This document shows, in pieces, positions 1-9,238 of a DNA stretch of 64,000 nt (the stretch's first letter is position 1; every line of letters begins with the position of its first letter). Below the pieces are notes generated by a model. The model was not told the origin of the DNA. It saw nothing but the letters and a program-made list of their open reading frames with translations, and did no database searches. The position numbers were made by a program, and so were the translations under genes. Origin of the DNA: Cryobacterium sp. PH31-L1 (GTDB lineage Bacteria; Actinomycetota; Actinomycetes; Actinomycetales; Microbacteriaceae); contig NZ_JASISM010000006.1 of assembly GCF_030063145.1 (NCBI RefSeq), positions 282,665 to 346,664 of the forward strand, in the 5' to 3' direction.

Positions 1-242
1 CCGAGGGTGAAGGCTGCGCGTTCAAGTTCGCGCTCGCGTTCTTCGGCCAGTGCGGGGGTGTCGGCGAGCGCTGAGAGCGGCCCGGCGACGACTTCTCCGC
101 GCTCCCCGCGCGTGGCCGTGACCAGGGTGATGCGCATGCCGCGGCTCGCGAGATATGCGATCAGGCCGCCGGTGCTGATGGTCTCGTCGTCGGGGTGCGC
201 GTGCACGAACAGTACCGATGTGACGGAGTCGAGGATGCTCAT
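1..242 (-). CDS. PIG-L (LmbE-like) deacetylase, N-terminal part only
   Basis: This is the N-terminal 80 or so residues of a minus-strand gene that runs off the left edge. It begins with ATG at 242 and shows the AHPDDE zinc-binding motif about 15 residues in, followed by a GG(L/I) helix and a TATRGERGE segment. These mark the PIG-L/LmbE family of zinc-dependent N-acetylglucosaminyl deacetylases, which includes MshB and Mca of mycothiol metabolism. Its ATG overlaps the stop of the upstream xdhC-like gene by four bases (ATGA), so it is probably the last visible gene of the cox operon. Substrate cannot be told from this fragment. Confidence 0.85.
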   Translation of the reverse strand, partial: MSILDSVTSVLFVHAHPDDETISTGGLIAYLASRGMRITLVTATRGERGEVVAGPLSALADTPALAEERERELERAAFTL

Positions 243-1405
243 ACGTCAATCAGTCGTGGGTCGGACGAAGGGTTCGGGGCGACGAGATCGTCGTGGTGGA
301 TGGCGTCGAACAGGGTGTGCAGGGGCTCGCCGCTTCCACCCCACTGCAGTGAGATGATCTCGGCGGCGATCGAGACGGCTGTCTCTTCGGGCGTGCGGGA
401 GCCGAGGTCTAGCCCGATCGGGCTGCGCAGCCGGGCGAGTTCAGTGTCGGTCACTCCGACCTGGCGCAGGCGTTCCAGGCGGTCGAGGTGCGTGCGACGT
501 GACCCCATCGCGCCGATATAAGCCACCGGGGGGCCGTGCAGGGCCGTTTCGAGCAGGGGAACATCGAATTTCGGGTCGTGGGTGAGCACACAAATGACAG
601 TTCGTGGGTCGATGAGTCCGCCAGCGATCTGCTCGCGCAGATAGCGGTCTGGCCAGCTGACGATGACTTCGTCGACGCCGGGAAACCGAGCATGGGTCGC
701 AAAAACCCCGCGGGCGTCGCAGACCGTGACCCGGTAGCCGAGAAAGGTACCGAGGCGAGCCAGGGCCGTCGCGAAATCGATCGCCCCGAACACGAGCAGA
801 CGGGGCCGGGGAGCGTAACTCGCGAAGAACACCTCCAGTCCCTCGCCGCGTCGCTCGCCATCCGGGCCGTAAGTCAGCGTCGTGTTGCGGCCAGCGGCGA
901 GCAGCCCTTGGGTGTCATCGCCGATCGCGCGGTTGGCACGCTCAGAGCCGAGGCTGCCCTCGCACCCGTCCGGCCGCACCACGAGGTGGCGGCCGATCCA
1001 GGCGGCGTCCGGATGCTCGATCACCGTCGCGACGCCGACCGTACGCCCGGCAGCCACGTCGTTGTGCACCCCTTCGAGCAGGCTGAAGGTGTCGCGCGAG
1101 ATGGGTTCAACGAAGACATCGAGGATTCCGCCGCAGGTGAGCCCCACCGCGTACGCGTCGTCGTCGCTGATGCCATAGCGCACGAGCACCGGCACGCCGT
1201 CTTCGGCGACCTGGGTGGCCAGTTCGTAGACGGCGCCCTCGACGCAGCCGCCAGAGACCGAGCCTGCCACTGTGCCGTCCGCGCTGACCAGCATGGAGGC
1301 ACCGGCCGGGCGCGGAGCGGACTGGAAGGTGCGCACAACCGTGGCCAGACCGGCGGTATTACCGTTCTTCCAGCCGCTGAGCAGGGTATCCAGTACTTCA
1401 CGCAT
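239..1405 (-). CDS. XdhC/CoxI-family molybdenum cofactor maturation protein
   Basis: The 388-residue product has the XdhC/CoxI N-terminal region (a GxxxAxATVV-type start, then the SGGCVEG motif near residue 55) and a C-terminal Rossmann-like domain ([10 protein letters not shown] around residue 200, [11 protein letters not shown] near 295, then [11 protein letters not shown]). XdhC proteins insert or sulfurate the Mo cofactor of xanthine-dehydrogenase-family enzymes; CO dehydrogenase is such an enzyme. It lies 25 bases after coxG and overlaps the next gene by four bases, so it belongs to the cox operon. It is the second XdhC-like gene in the cluster; unlike the one at 4470-5384 it has no YHS domain and keeps the usual full length. 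Confidence 0.9.
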   Translation of the reverse strand: MREVLDTLLSGWKNGNTAGLATVVRTFQSAPRPAGASMLVSADGTVAGSVSGGCVEGAVYELATQVAEDGVPVLVRYGISDDDAYAVGLTCGGILDVFVEPISRDTFSLLEGVHNDVAAGRTVGVATVIEHPDAAWIGRHLVVRPDGCEGSLGSERANRAIGDDTQGLLAAGRNTTLTYGPDGERRGEGLEVFFASYAPRPRLLVFGAIDFATALARLGTFLGYRVTVCDARGVFATHARFPGVDEVIVSWPDRYLREQIAGGLIDPRTVICVLTHDPKFDVPLLETALHGPPVAYIGAMGSRRTHLDRLERLRQVGVTDTELARLRSPIGLDLGSRTPEETAVSIAAEIISLQWGGSGEPLHTLFDAIHHDDLVAPNPSSDPRLIDV

Positions 1406-1430
1406 AGCCTGTCCCTTCTATTCCCGTGCT

Positions 1431-2270
1431 CTAGCGGCCGGACGCGCGCCGACCGAATTGGTATGCGATGAACGCTACCGTGGCCAGCAGCCCCAGAAGT
1501 TTCACCGGGTCGCTCAGCTGGTCGGTGAGGACGCCTTTGACCAGGGTCATGGCGTCCAGGCTCGGCGCCGCAGCGGGTGTCGAACGGTGCGGGGCCGCCC
1601 GATGCCCGCCGGCGGGTGCGACGCGGGGCGGCACCGGGCGGGGCGGCAGGCCGGGCCTGGCCGGGGCATCCGCTGTGACGTCGGGCAGCGTGTCGGCGGC
1701 GGGCGCGTCTCCCGGCGGAATATCGGTCACATCGGTCACCGCCCGCGGAGAGGCCTGCGCGAGGGTGGCCGGATCGTCGACGTGGTCGCCGACGGGAGTT
1801 GAGGCAGTGCCGTCGTCAGACCCGCCGCTCTCGATCAGCTCCTGCAGATTGCCGGCAAACAACCCCATCATCTGCTCGGTGACGCTGCTGATGACGCCTT
1901 TACCCATGGCTGCAGCCTTACCCGACAGGGACAGGTCAGCGCTGACCGTGCCCTGGGTCAAGCCGTCGGTTTCGACCAGCACGAGCGTGACCGTGGCCTG
2001 GGCGGTGCCCTGTCCGCGGGTTTCCTGGGCTTTGCCCGAGAAGACGGCGCGGTGCGCGTCGGCGTCGCGCTGGTCGACGTTCATCTGGCCGCGGTACTGC
2101 ATGGTGACCGGGCCGAGTTTGACCTTCATGCCCACCTGATAGTTGTCATCGGAGAGCTTGTTCAGAATCTGCGCTCCCGGCACACAGCCGGCGACGCGCT
2201 CGAAGTCCATCAGGGTGTTCCACACCGTGTCGACGGGGGCGGCGACGGTGAAGGTGGTGTCGATTTGCAT
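1431..2270 (-). CDS. coxG: CoxG: SRPBCC-fold CO dehydrogenase accessory protein with C-terminal membrane anchor
   Basis: The protein has 279 residues. Residues 1-150 are a CoxG/SRPBCC domain (FTVAAPVDTVWNTLMDFERVA at the start, GCVPGA at about 30, KLGPVTMQYRG at about 52). A Pro/Ala-rich linker of about 90 residues follows, and the last 25 residues form one hydrophobic helix ending in basic residues, a likely membrane anchor. CoxG is known to be needed for coupling CO dehydrogenase to the membrane and has been reported to bind menaquinone. The start ATG shares one base with the coxE stop (TGATG), so the genes are translationally coupled. Confidence 0.9.
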   Translation of the reverse strand: MQIDTTFTVAAPVDTVWNTLMDFERVAGCVPGAQILNKLSDDNYQVGMKVKLGPVTMQYRGQMNVDQRDADAHRAVFSGKAQETRGQGTAQATVTLVLVETDGLTQGTVSADLSLSGKAAAMGKGVISSVTEQMMGLFAGNLQELIESGGSDDGTASTPVGDHVDDPATLAQASPRAVTDVTDIPPGDAPAADTLPDVTADAPARPGLPPRPVPPRVAPAGGHRAAPHRSTPAAAPSLDAMTLVKGVLTDQLSDPVKLLGLLATVAFIAYQFGRRASGR

Positions 2271-3544
2271 CAGGGTGTCCTCTGCTGGGTCATGACGGTT
2301 GGGTGGGAAGTTGGTCGACGAGCGGATGCCAGCGGGTCGCCGCGGATCGCGGCAGCCACCTCGGCGAGGGCGACGTAGCTGTGGCCGCTGACGAAGGCGT
2401 CGCAGTAGGGCAGGGCGGCGGCCATACCCCCGACCAGTGGCCGGTAGTCCACGGCGGCTTTGCGCGGATTCACCCAGACGATTCGGTGCGCGAGCCGGCG
2501 GAGCCTCGCCATCTGGGCATCGACGTCGGCCGGGTCGTCCTGCGCCCAGCCGTCGGAGAACACCACGATCACCGCTCCCCGGGCCAGGCCACGGCGTCCG
2601 AAGTCGTCGATGAACCGACGGATGCTGGTCGCCAGCCGGGTGCCGCCAGCCCAGTCGGTCGCGGTGGCGGCCGCCTGCGCGAGCGCCTGGTCCGGGTCGC
2701 GCAGCGCGAGCTGCCGGGTCAGCCGGGTGAGGCGGGTCGAGAACACGAAGGCTTCGGCGCGGGCTCCGGCGGCCGCGCCCTGCAACAGCGAGAGGAACAC
2801 CCGGGTATAGGGCTCCATTGAACCGGACACATCGCAGAGCAGCACGAGCCGTCGCGGTTTCGGGCGGCGCCGAGTGAAGTGCAGACTGATCGGGTCACCG
2901 CCGGTGCGTTGCGCGGCACGAACAGAGCGGCCCAGATCGAGCCGGTCCCGGCTCTGCGGCGACGGATTCGTGCGCCGGCTGAGCCGGGTCGGCGTTGACA
3001 GCACGATGCGGGCCACGAGCTGGCGCAACCGGGCAAGCTCCTCGGGTGCGAGATCGGCGAAGGCCATCTCGTGCAGGTGCTCGTCAGTGGATGCCATGGC
3101 GAGAGTGGCGTCGCGTTCGTGGCGGTCATCATCGTCGTCGCTCGAGTCCGAGCCGGGCAGCGGCGCGGGCGGGCTGGCCTCGGCGTGAGGCTCGGGAGCG
3201 CCGACCGGCCGGTTGATCGGCGGGGCGGCCTTCGTGCGGGTTTCGGAGCCGATCGCCGGGGGAGCGTTGGGGTCGCCGCGGCTTTCGGCCGGGTCGAGCC
3301 GGCCGTCGAACACGGCGTTGAACACCGCGTCGAAGCGATCGAGGTGCTGCTGCTGGGAGACGAACACGATGCGGCAGGCCCAGTACAGGGCGGCCCGGTC
3401 GGTCGGGGGGATGAGTCGCAGCGCCTCGGCCAGCCGTGCGGCCCGGTCGGGTGATACCGGCAATCCGGCGCGGTGCAGGGCGGTGCTGAAGCCGGCGGCA
3501 AGGGCCGCCGCTTCGATCGGTGGGTACCGCACGCGTTCAGGCAC
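2270..3544 (-). CDS. coxE: CoxE: VWA-domain protein of the CO dehydrogenase cluster
   Basis: The product has 424 residues. The C-terminal half is a von Willebrand A-like domain with an intact MIDAS sequence CDVSGSMEPYTR (DxSxS) near residue 240 and VVVFSDGWAQDDP near 325. The N-terminal half is helical and acidic in the middle, as in CoxE. CoxE works with the MoxR ATPase CoxD in maturing the CuSMoO2 centre of CO dehydrogenase. The GTG start at 3544 overlaps the coxD stop by eight bases. The order coxD-coxE-coxG matches the accessory genes of characterised form I clusters. Confidence 0.92.
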   Translation of the reverse strand: MPERVRYPPIEAAALAAGFSTALHRAGLPVSPDRAARLAEALRLIPPTDRAALYWACRIVFVSQQQHLDRFDAVFNAVFDGRLDPAESRGDPNAPPAIGSETRTKAAPPINRPVGAPEPHAEASPPAPLPGSDSSDDDDDRHERDATLAMASTDEHLHEMAFADLAPEELARLRQLVARIVLSTPTRLSRRTNPSPQSRDRLDLGRSVRAAQRTGGDPISLHFTRRRPKPRRLVLLCDVSGSMEPYTRVFLSLLQGAAAGARAEAFVFSTRLTRLTRQLALRDPDQALAQAAATATDWAGGTRLATSIRRFIDDFGRRGLARGAVIVVFSDGWAQDDPADVDAQMARLRRLAHRIVWVNPRKAAVDYRPLVGGMAAALPYCDAFVSGHSYVALAEVAAAIRGDPLASARRPTSHPTVMTQQRTP

Positions 3545-4448
3545 CGGCGGCCTCGGCGACCCACGCGGAACCGCGGGACGCTGCCAGGCCCTGATCGTCC
3601 CGGTTCTTCAGCACGGAACCCCAGGTCTGCTCGACAGCGCGGGCGCTGAGCTGCTCGATTCCGAGCACGCCGAGGGCGCTCACCCAGTCGATTGCCTCGG
3701 CGATTCCGGGCGGTTTGACCAGGTCGAGCGAGCGCAACCGGGTGATCGCGGCCGCAGCATCCGTCGCGATTGCCTGCGAGCTGTTCGGCACCCGACGCCG
3801 CACGATCTGCGCGATCCGCTCCGGACCGGGGTAGTCGATCCAGTGGTACAGGCAGCGCCGGGTGAGGGCATCGTGCAGGTCGCGGGTGCGATTGCTGGTG
3901 AGAATCACGATCGGCGGGTGGGTGGCCTCGACGGTTCCGAGCTCGGGAATGGTCACGGCCGCCTCCGCGAGTAGTTCGAAGGTGAAGGCTTCGAATTCGG
4001 CGTCGGCCCGGTCGATTTCGTCGAGCAGCAGCACCGCCGGGCGCGGGCCGGCATGCTCGATCGCCCGTAACAGCGGGCGGCGCAGCAGGTAGTCCCGGCC
4101 GAACAATTCAGTTTCGGCCAGTTCAGCGCCGCGCGCCTCCGCCAAACGGATGCCGAGCAGCTGCCGCGGGTAGTTCCACTCGTACAGGGCCTCCCCGGCG
4201 CTGATGCCCTCGTAGCACTGCAGCCGAAACAGTTCGGTATCGAGCAGCCGGGCCAGCGCCTTCGCAATCTCGGTCTTGCCGACCCCGGGCTCGCCCTCGA
4301 GCAGCAGCGGCTGCCGCATGCGCACGGCCAGAAACACCGCCGTCGCGAGACCCTCATCGGCCAGGTAGTCCTCGGCGTCGAGGGCGCTCTGCAGCGCAGC
4401 GACGGAGGGCACAAGTTCGGCCACGGCCTCCGCACTCATTGCTCGCAC
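3537..4448 (-). CDS. coxD: CoxD: MoxR-family AAA+ ATPase
   Basis: This is a 303-residue MoxR-type AAA+ ATPase. Walker A is GEPGVGKTE near residue 56, Walker B is LLLDEIDRAD near 120, and sensor 1 is ILTSNRTRDL near 160, followed by the arginine-finger region RRCLYHWIDYP. CoxD-type ATPases unfold or remodel apo-CoxL so that sulfur and copper can be added to the active site. I used the GTG at 4448; the ATG at 4439 is an alternative start three codons later. Neither has a strong Shine-Dalgarno sequence. The gene is 21 bases after the XdhC-YHS gene and overlaps coxE. Confidence 0.92.
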   Translation of the reverse strand: MRAMSAEAVAELVPSVAALQSALDAEDYLADEGLATAVFLAVRMRQPLLLEGEPGVGKTEIAKALARLLDTELFRLQCYEGISAGEALYEWNYPRQLLGIRLAEARGAELAETELFGRDYLLRRPLLRAIEHAGPRPAVLLLDEIDRADAEFEAFTFELLAEAAVTIPELGTVEATHPPIVILTSNRTRDLHDALTRRCLYHWIDYPGPERIAQIVRRRVPNSSQAIATDAAAAITRLRSLDLVKPPGIAEAIDWVSALGVLGIEQLSARAVEQTWGSVLKNRDDQGLAASRGSAWVAEAAGA

Positions 4449-4469
4449 CAGTGGCGGCAGGCCAGGGCT

Positions 4470-5384
4470 CTAGCGCGGGGTCGCATACTGCTCCGGATTC
4501 TTCAGAAAAGACGCACGGCAGCCCGCTGAGCAGAAATAGACCGTCTCGCCGCCAGACTCCACCTGCAGTGATGAGGGCAGCGCCGCCACGGACATGCCGC
4601 AGACCGGGTCGATCGCGCTGCCAGCCGGTTCAGCGGCGCTCGCCGCTTCAACTGCAGCAGCATGAGACGGATGCCCACGCCCGGCCCGTTCCTGCACCAG
4701 CTGCGCGAAAATCGACACCGCAATCTCGCCGGGCGTGCGCGCCCCGAGGTCGAGCCCGGCCGGACTGAACACCCGCGCGCGCTGCTCTGGTGACACGTCG
4801 AGCGAGGCGAGCACCGCGGCGCCGCGCCTAGGACTGGCCACGAGCGCGATATAGGGCGCCCCCGCAGCCAGGGCGGTGAGCAGCGCTGCCTCTTCGTCGC
4901 GGCCGTGGGACGCGACGATGAGAGCGGCGTCGCCGGCCTCGAGGGCGGCGGTCGCGCCATCCGCTTGAACGAGGTCGAAACCCACGAGCGGTGCCAGGGC
5001 GGCGAGCGCCTCGGCGTCGGGGGTTGACCCGACCACGACCAGGCGCGGCAGCGGAATGCGCGGCTCGAGAAAGATCTCGATCGCACCATTGCTCACGCAG
5101 GGGTTGGAGACCTCAACCGCGCCGTCTTCCACAATGCTCGACGGCATCCCGGCGACCACTTTGAGAAGCAGCGGCTGGCGGCTTTCGAGTACCTGCAGGC
5201 TGTACAGGCGAACGGATGCCTCCACGCACGTTCCCCCGACGAACCCGTCGATCTCGCCGGTCGCGCGCACGAGCGCCGTGTCGCCAGCGTGCGCGCTCGT
5301 GGGGCGTTGGGCGCGCACGACCGTCGCGTGTACGAAGGCCTCACGGCGTTCAACGAGCTCCCGCTCCAGGGTTGCCTGGCCCAC
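4470..5384 (-). CDS. XdhC-family protein with C-terminal YHS metal-binding domain
   Basis: The 304-residue product starts with an XdhC N-terminal domain (FVHATVVRAQ near residue 20, GTCVEASVRLYS near 55) and a Rossmann-like XdhC C-domain (RLVVVGSTPDAEAL near 115, GLDLGARTPGEIAVSIFAQL near 215). Residues from about 255 to the end form a YHS domain: DPVCGMSV, VYFCSAGCRASFLKNPEQY. YHS domains bind metal through the two cysteine sites and occur in copper-transport proteins. The start is taken as GTG at 5384, two bases after the coxL stop; the same frame stays open upstream into coxL, but that part is antisense-like shadow sequence. The fusion in a cox operon suggests a role in loading the Mo/Cu centre, which is inference. 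Confidence 0.85.
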   Translation of the reverse strand: MGQATLERELVERREAFVHATVVRAQRPTSAHAGDTALVRATGEIDGFVGGTCVEASVRLYSLQVLESRQPLLLKVVAGMPSSIVEDGAVEVSNPCVSNGAIEIFLEPRIPLPRLVVVGSTPDAEALAALAPLVGFDLVQADGATAALEAGDAALIVASHGRDEEAALLTALAAGAPYIALVASPRRGAAVLASLDVSPEQRARVFSPAGLDLGARTPGEIAVSIFAQLVQERAGRGHPSHAAAVEAASAAEPAGSAIDPVCGMSVAALPSSLQVESGGETVYFCSAGCRASFLKNPEQYATPR

Positions 5385-5386
5385 GG

Positions 5387-7780
5387 CTACACCGGCGGTC
5401 TCGTACGGCCCTGCATGGCCTCCCAGACCCGGGCCGGCGTGCACGGCATGTCCATGTGCACGACGCCGAACGGGGCGAGGGCGTCGACGACGGCGTTGAC
5501 GACCGCCGGGGGAGACCCGACCGTGGCCGACTCTCCGATTCCCTTGGCACCGATCGGGTGGTGCGGCGACGGGGTCACGGTGAAGCCGGTCTCCCAATCG
5601 GGCACCTCCATCGCAGTGGGAATGAGGTAGTCCATGAACGAGCCGCCGAGGCAGTTGCCCTCTTGGTCGAATTCGATGAATTCCATCAGCGCCATGCCGA
5701 CACCGTCGGTGAGCCCGCCGTGGATCTGGCCCTCGATGATCATCGGGTTGATGCGGGTGCCGCAATCGTCGACCGCGATGAAGCGGCGCACCTTGACGTG
5801 CCCGGTGCCCGGATCGACGTCGACGACGCAGATATAGGCGCCGAACGGAAACGTGAGGTTCGGTGGATCGTAGGTGACCTCGGCGTCGAGGTTGCCGTCG
5901 ATGCCCTCTGGCAGCGCGACCGTTCCGTGCGCACCCATCGCGATCTCGGCGATGGTCTTGCCAACGCTCGGGTCGCCCTTGACGAACCAACGGCCCTTCT
6001 CCCATTCGAGGTCTTCCGGCCGGGTTTCGAGCATCGCCGCGGCGATGAACCTGGCCTTCTCCCGCACCTTGCGGGCCACGAGGGCCACGGCGGCGCCACT
6101 GACCGGGGTGGACCGGCTGCCGTAGGTGCCGAGGCCGAACGGCGTCTGGTCGGTGTCGCCGTGCACGACGTCGATATCCTCCGGCGGGATGCCGATCTCC
6201 TCCGCCACGATCTGCGCGAACGTGGTCTCGTGCCCTTGCCCCTGGCTCTGCACCGAGATGCGCACGACGGCCTTACCGGTGGGGTGGATGCGCAGTTCGG
6301 CGCCGTCCGCCATGCCGAGGCCGAGGATGTCCATGTCCTTACGGGGGCCGGCACCGACAGTTTCGGTGAAGAACGAGATGCCGATGCCCATCAGTTCGCC
6401 GCGCTCGCGCTTCTCCTTCTGTTCGCGGCGGAGTTCGTCGTAGCCGGCCATCTTCATCGACAGTCGCATGGTGGGTTCGTAATCGCCCGAGTCGTACTCC
6501 CAGCCGGTCTTGTTGGCGTAGGGAAACTGCTCCTTCTTGATGAAGTTTTTCAGCCGCAACTCCGCCGGGTCCATCTCGAGTTTGCGGGCCAGGATATCGA
6601 CCATCCGCTCGACCAGGTAGACCGCCTCGGTGACCCGGAACGAGCAGGCGTAGGCCACGCCGCCGGGTGCCTTGTTGGTGTACACGCCGGTGACGGTGCA
6701 GTGCGCGGCGGCGAGGTCGTAGCTGCCGGTGAAGATGTGAAAGAAGCCGGCCGGATACTTGGTGGGCTGGGCGGTGGCGTTGAAGGCACCGTGGTCGGCG
6801 AGCACGCTGGTGCGCAGCGCCAAAATCTTGCCGTCCTTGGTCGCCGCGATCTCGCCCTGCATGATGTAGTCGCGGGCGAACGATGTGCTCATGAGGTTTT
6901 CGGAGCGGTCCTCGACCCATTTCACCGGTTTGCCGGTGACGATGGAGCCGACCACGGCGAGAATATAGCCCGGGTAGATGCCGACCTTGTTGCCGAATCC
7001 GCCGCCGATATCGGGGGAGACCACGCGAATCTTGTGCTCAGGAATGCCGGAGACCATCGCGAACAGGGTGCGGTGGGCGTGCGGGGCCTGCGTGGTTTCG
7101 TACAGGGTGAGACGACCGTCTATGGGGTCGAAGTCGGCGACGGCGCCGCAGGTTTCCATCGGCGCCGGGTGCACGCGCGGGTAGACGATCTCCTGGGTGA
7201 CCACGACATCGGCGCTGGCGAAGACGGCATCCGTTTCGGCCTTGTTGCCGGCTTCCCAGTCGAAGATGTGGTTGTCGGTGCGGCCTTCGAGGTCGTCGCG
7301 AATGACGGGAGCGCCCGGATCCATTGCTTTGCGGGCGTCGACGACCGGCGGCAGCACGTCGTACTCGACCTGGATCAGTTCGAGGGCGTCGCGGGCCGCG
7401 TATCGGTCTTCGGCGACGACGAACGCCACCTCCTGGCCCTGAAAGCGCACCTTGTCGGTGACGAGAACGGCCTGAACGTCCATCGACAGGGTCGGCGCCC
7501 AGGCCAGCCCGAGTGCCTGCAGGTCGCTACCGGTGATGACGGCGAGCACCTTGGGGTGCGCGAGGGCCTCGGTCGTGTCGATCGAGACCAGCCGGGCGTG
7601 GGCGACGGGAGCGCGCAGAATGGCACCGTGCAGCATGCCGGGCAGCACGATGTCGTCGACGTAGTGGCCCTTGCCACGCACGAAGCGCGGGTCTTCCTTG
7701 CGCTGCATGCGGCCGTGGCCGACGGGCCGATCGTGGTCGCCGGCGGCAGGGTTCGATGGGCGGTCCTCGAGAATGGTCAT
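5387..7780 (-). CDS. coxL: Form I aerobic carbon monoxide dehydrogenase, large (Mo-Cu) subunit
   Basis: The 797-residue protein is a xanthine-dehydrogenase-family molybdopterin subunit. It carries AYACSFR at residues 376-382, which fits the form I CoxL signature AYxCSFR; Cys379 would ligate copper of the CuSMoO2 site. The conserved GAKGIGES segment near the C terminus places the catalytic Glu at about residue 750. Other family marks are PDIGGGFGNK near 256 and QGQGHET in the C-terminal half. The enzyme oxidises CO to CO2 and passes electrons through CoxS and CoxM to the respiratory chain. Its ATG overlaps the coxS stop by four bases. Form II proteins carry AYRGAGR instead, so this is not form II. 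Confidence 0.97.
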   Translation of the reverse strand: MTILEDRPSNPAAGDHDRPVGHGRMQRKEDPRFVRGKGHYVDDIVLPGMLHGAILRAPVAHARLVSIDTTEALAHPKVLAVITGSDLQALGLAWAPTLSMDVQAVLVTDKVRFQGQEVAFVVAEDRYAARDALELIQVEYDVLPPVVDARKAMDPGAPVIRDDLEGRTDNHIFDWEAGNKAETDAVFASADVVVTQEIVYPRVHPAPMETCGAVADFDPIDGRLTLYETTQAPHAHRTLFAMVSGIPEHKIRVVSPDIGGGFGNKVGIYPGYILAVVGSIVTGKPVKWVEDRSENLMSTSFARDYIMQGEIAATKDGKILALRTSVLADHGAFNATAQPTKYPAGFFHIFTGSYDLAAAHCTVTGVYTNKAPGGVAYACSFRVTEAVYLVERMVDILARKLEMDPAELRLKNFIKKEQFPYANKTGWEYDSGDYEPTMRLSMKMAGYDELRREQKEKRERGELMGIGISFFTETVGAGPRKDMDILGLGMADGAELRIHPTGKAVVRISVQSQGQGHETTFAQIVAEEIGIPPEDIDVVHGDTDQTPFGLGTYGSRSTPVSGAAVALVARKVREKARFIAAAMLETRPEDLEWEKGRWFVKGDPSVGKTIAEIAMGAHGTVALPEGIDGNLDAEVTYDPPNLTFPFGAYICVVDVDPGTGHVKVRRFIAVDDCGTRINPMIIEGQIHGGLTDGVGMALMEFIEFDQEGNCLGGSFMDYLIPTAMEVPDWETGFTVTPSPHHPIGAKGIGESATVGSPPAVVNAVVDALAPFGVVHMDMPCTPARVWEAMQGRTRPPV

Positions 7781-8277
7781 GCGTGCACCTCTTCATCTGT
7801 TGTTTCCGTGGTGGCACCGACCGGATGCTCGGCCGCCCACTGAATGGACCGCACGATGGTGGCGTAGCCGGTGCAGCGGCAGATCTGGCCGGAGATGGCC
7901 TCGCGAATCTCGAGCGGTTCGGGGTGCGGGTTATGGTCGAGCAGCGCGCGGGCGGTGAGCATCATGCCGGGAGTGCAAAAACCGCACTGCAAGCCGTGCT
8001 CCTCCATGAAGCCCTGCTGCACCGGGTCGAGGGTGGCGCCGTTGGCGAGTCCCTCCACGGTCGTGATCGCATGCCCGTCGGCCATGGCGGCCAGTACCGT
8101 GCAGGATTTCACCGGCTGGCCGTCCATCAGCACCACGCAGGTGCCGCAGTTGGTGGTGTCGCAGCCCCAGTGCGTTCCGGTAAGCCGCAGGTCGTCGCGA
8201 ATGAAGTGCACGAGCAGCACCCGGGGTTCGATCTCACGGGTGACGAAAGTGCCGTTGATGGTCATGCTGATCTGCAT
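7777..8277 (-). CDS. coxS: CO dehydrogenase small (2Fe-2S) subunit
   Basis: The 166-residue protein carries both [2Fe-2S] clusters expected for CoxS. The plant-type cluster is GCDTTNCGTC with a fourth Cys twelve residues later (C39, C44, C47, C59). The second cluster is CGFC ... CRC (C98, C101, C133, C135), preceding the GY of the GQICRCTGY motif. I chose ATG at 8277 because an AGGAG sequence lies nine bases upstream; a TTG at 8286 would touch that ribosome-binding site. The coxM stop is 12 bases upstream and the AGGAG overlaps it. CoxS relays electrons from CoxL to the FAD of CoxM. Confidence 0.96.
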   Translation of the reverse strand: MQISMTINGTFVTREIEPRVLLVHFIRDDLRLTGTHWGCDTTNCGTCVVLMDGQPVKSCTVLAAMADGHAITTVEGLANGATLDPVQQGFMEEHGLQCGFCTPGMMLTARALLDHNPHPEPLEIREAISGQICRCTGYATIVRSIQWAAEHPVGATTETTDEEVHA

Positions 8278-8289
8278 TGAGCTCAACTC

Positions 8290-9177
8290 CTAAATCGTGA
8301 TCTCGGAAACGGATGCCGCGGCGCGGCGACAGGCCGCCCGCACGACCCGACGGGTCAGTTCGTCGGCGAGGTGCCGCTTATAGTCGATCGGGCCGCGCTG
8401 GTCGGCGAGGGGATCGCAGGCGAGGGACGCAAGGCGCCCGGCCTCGGTGAACAGTTCCTCGGTCGGAGCCTGACCGACCAGCACGGCCTCGACCTCGGTG
8501 ACATTACGGTCGAGTCCGACGGCGGTGAGGCCGACGGCCACCCGGCTGATTGTGCCGGCGGAGTCGAGGCTGACCGAAGCGCCGGCCGCGGCGACGGCCC
8601 AGTCGCCGACGCGGCGCTCGACCTTCTCGTAGGCGCTGCTCGAGCCGGTGCGAATGGGTATGCGAACCTCGATCAGCAGTTCGTTTTGGGCGACGGCCGT
8701 CTCGTAGGGGCCGCGGTGGAAGTCGGCCATCGACAGCATCCGCTCGCCGGCCGGACCGCGCACGACGGCCATCGCTTCGAGAACGTGGCAGACCGTGGAG
8801 AGATCTTCGGCCGGGTCGGCCTGGCAGAGCGAACCGCCGATGGTGCCGCGGTTGCGCACGATCGGGTCGGCGATGACCCGTTCGGCGTCGGTGATGATGG
8901 GAAACAGGCGCTTGATGTCGTCGGATTCCAGCAGGGTCGTGTGCCGGGTCATCGCGCCGATGCGCAGCACGTCCTTATCGACGAGCAGATAATCCAGCTC
9001 GAACAGGTCGTTGATGTCGATCAGCCAGTCCGGGCGGGCCAGGCGCAGTTTCATCATGGGAAGCAGGCTGTGGCCGCCGGCGACGACCCGGGATTCGGCC
9101 CCGTGACGGTCGAGCAGGGCGAGAGCATTGTCGACCGAACTGGCGCGAACATAGTCGAACGGAGCCGGAATCTGCAC
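8290..9177 (-). CDS. coxM: CO dehydrogenase medium (FAD) subunit
   Basis: This is the FAD subunit, 295 residues from the GTG at 9177, which has GAGGAG six bases upstream. The frame is open further up to 9243, but the start at 9177 gives the expected family length and begins at the conserved IPAPFDYVRASS segment. FAD-binding motifs are AGGHSLLPMMKLR near residue 36 and TIGGSLCQADPAED near 112. The C-terminal part is the CO_deh_flav_C domain. Being first in the operon, it defines the order M-S-L used by form I clusters. Confidence 0.95.
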   Translation of the reverse strand: MQIPAPFDYVRASSVDNALALLDRHGAESRVVAGGHSLLPMMKLRLARPDWLIDINDLFELDYLLVDKDVLRIGAMTRHTTLLESDDIKRLFPIITDAERVIADPIVRNRGTIGGSLCQADPAEDLSTVCHVLEAMAVVRGPAGERMLSMADFHRGPYETAVAQNELLIEVRIPIRTGSSSAYEKVERRVGDWAVAAAGASVSLDSAGTISRVAVGLTAVGLDRNVTEVEAVLVGQAPTEELFTEAGRLASLACDPLADQRGPIDYKRHLADELTRRVVRAACRRAAASVSEITI

Positions 9178-9238
9178 GGGCTTCTCCTCACTGAGAAGGT
9201 TCCACGGCACCGCGCATCGTTGCGCGACACTGTTGTGT

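Noticed and set aside
5385..6005. N-terminal extension of the XdhC-YHS protein into coxL
   Set aside because: The extra 207 residues are Arg/His-rich antisense-like sequence in the wrong frame of coxL; the GTG at 5384 gives a normal XdhC start.
5387..7780. Assignment of the large subunit to form II (CO dehydrogenase-like)
   Set aside because: The active-site loop reads AYACSFR, not AYRGAGR.
5216..7843. Plus-strand open frame of 875 codons opposite coxL
   Set aside because: It is a mirror frame of a high-GC gene; the coxL frame on the minus strand carries all conserved motifs.
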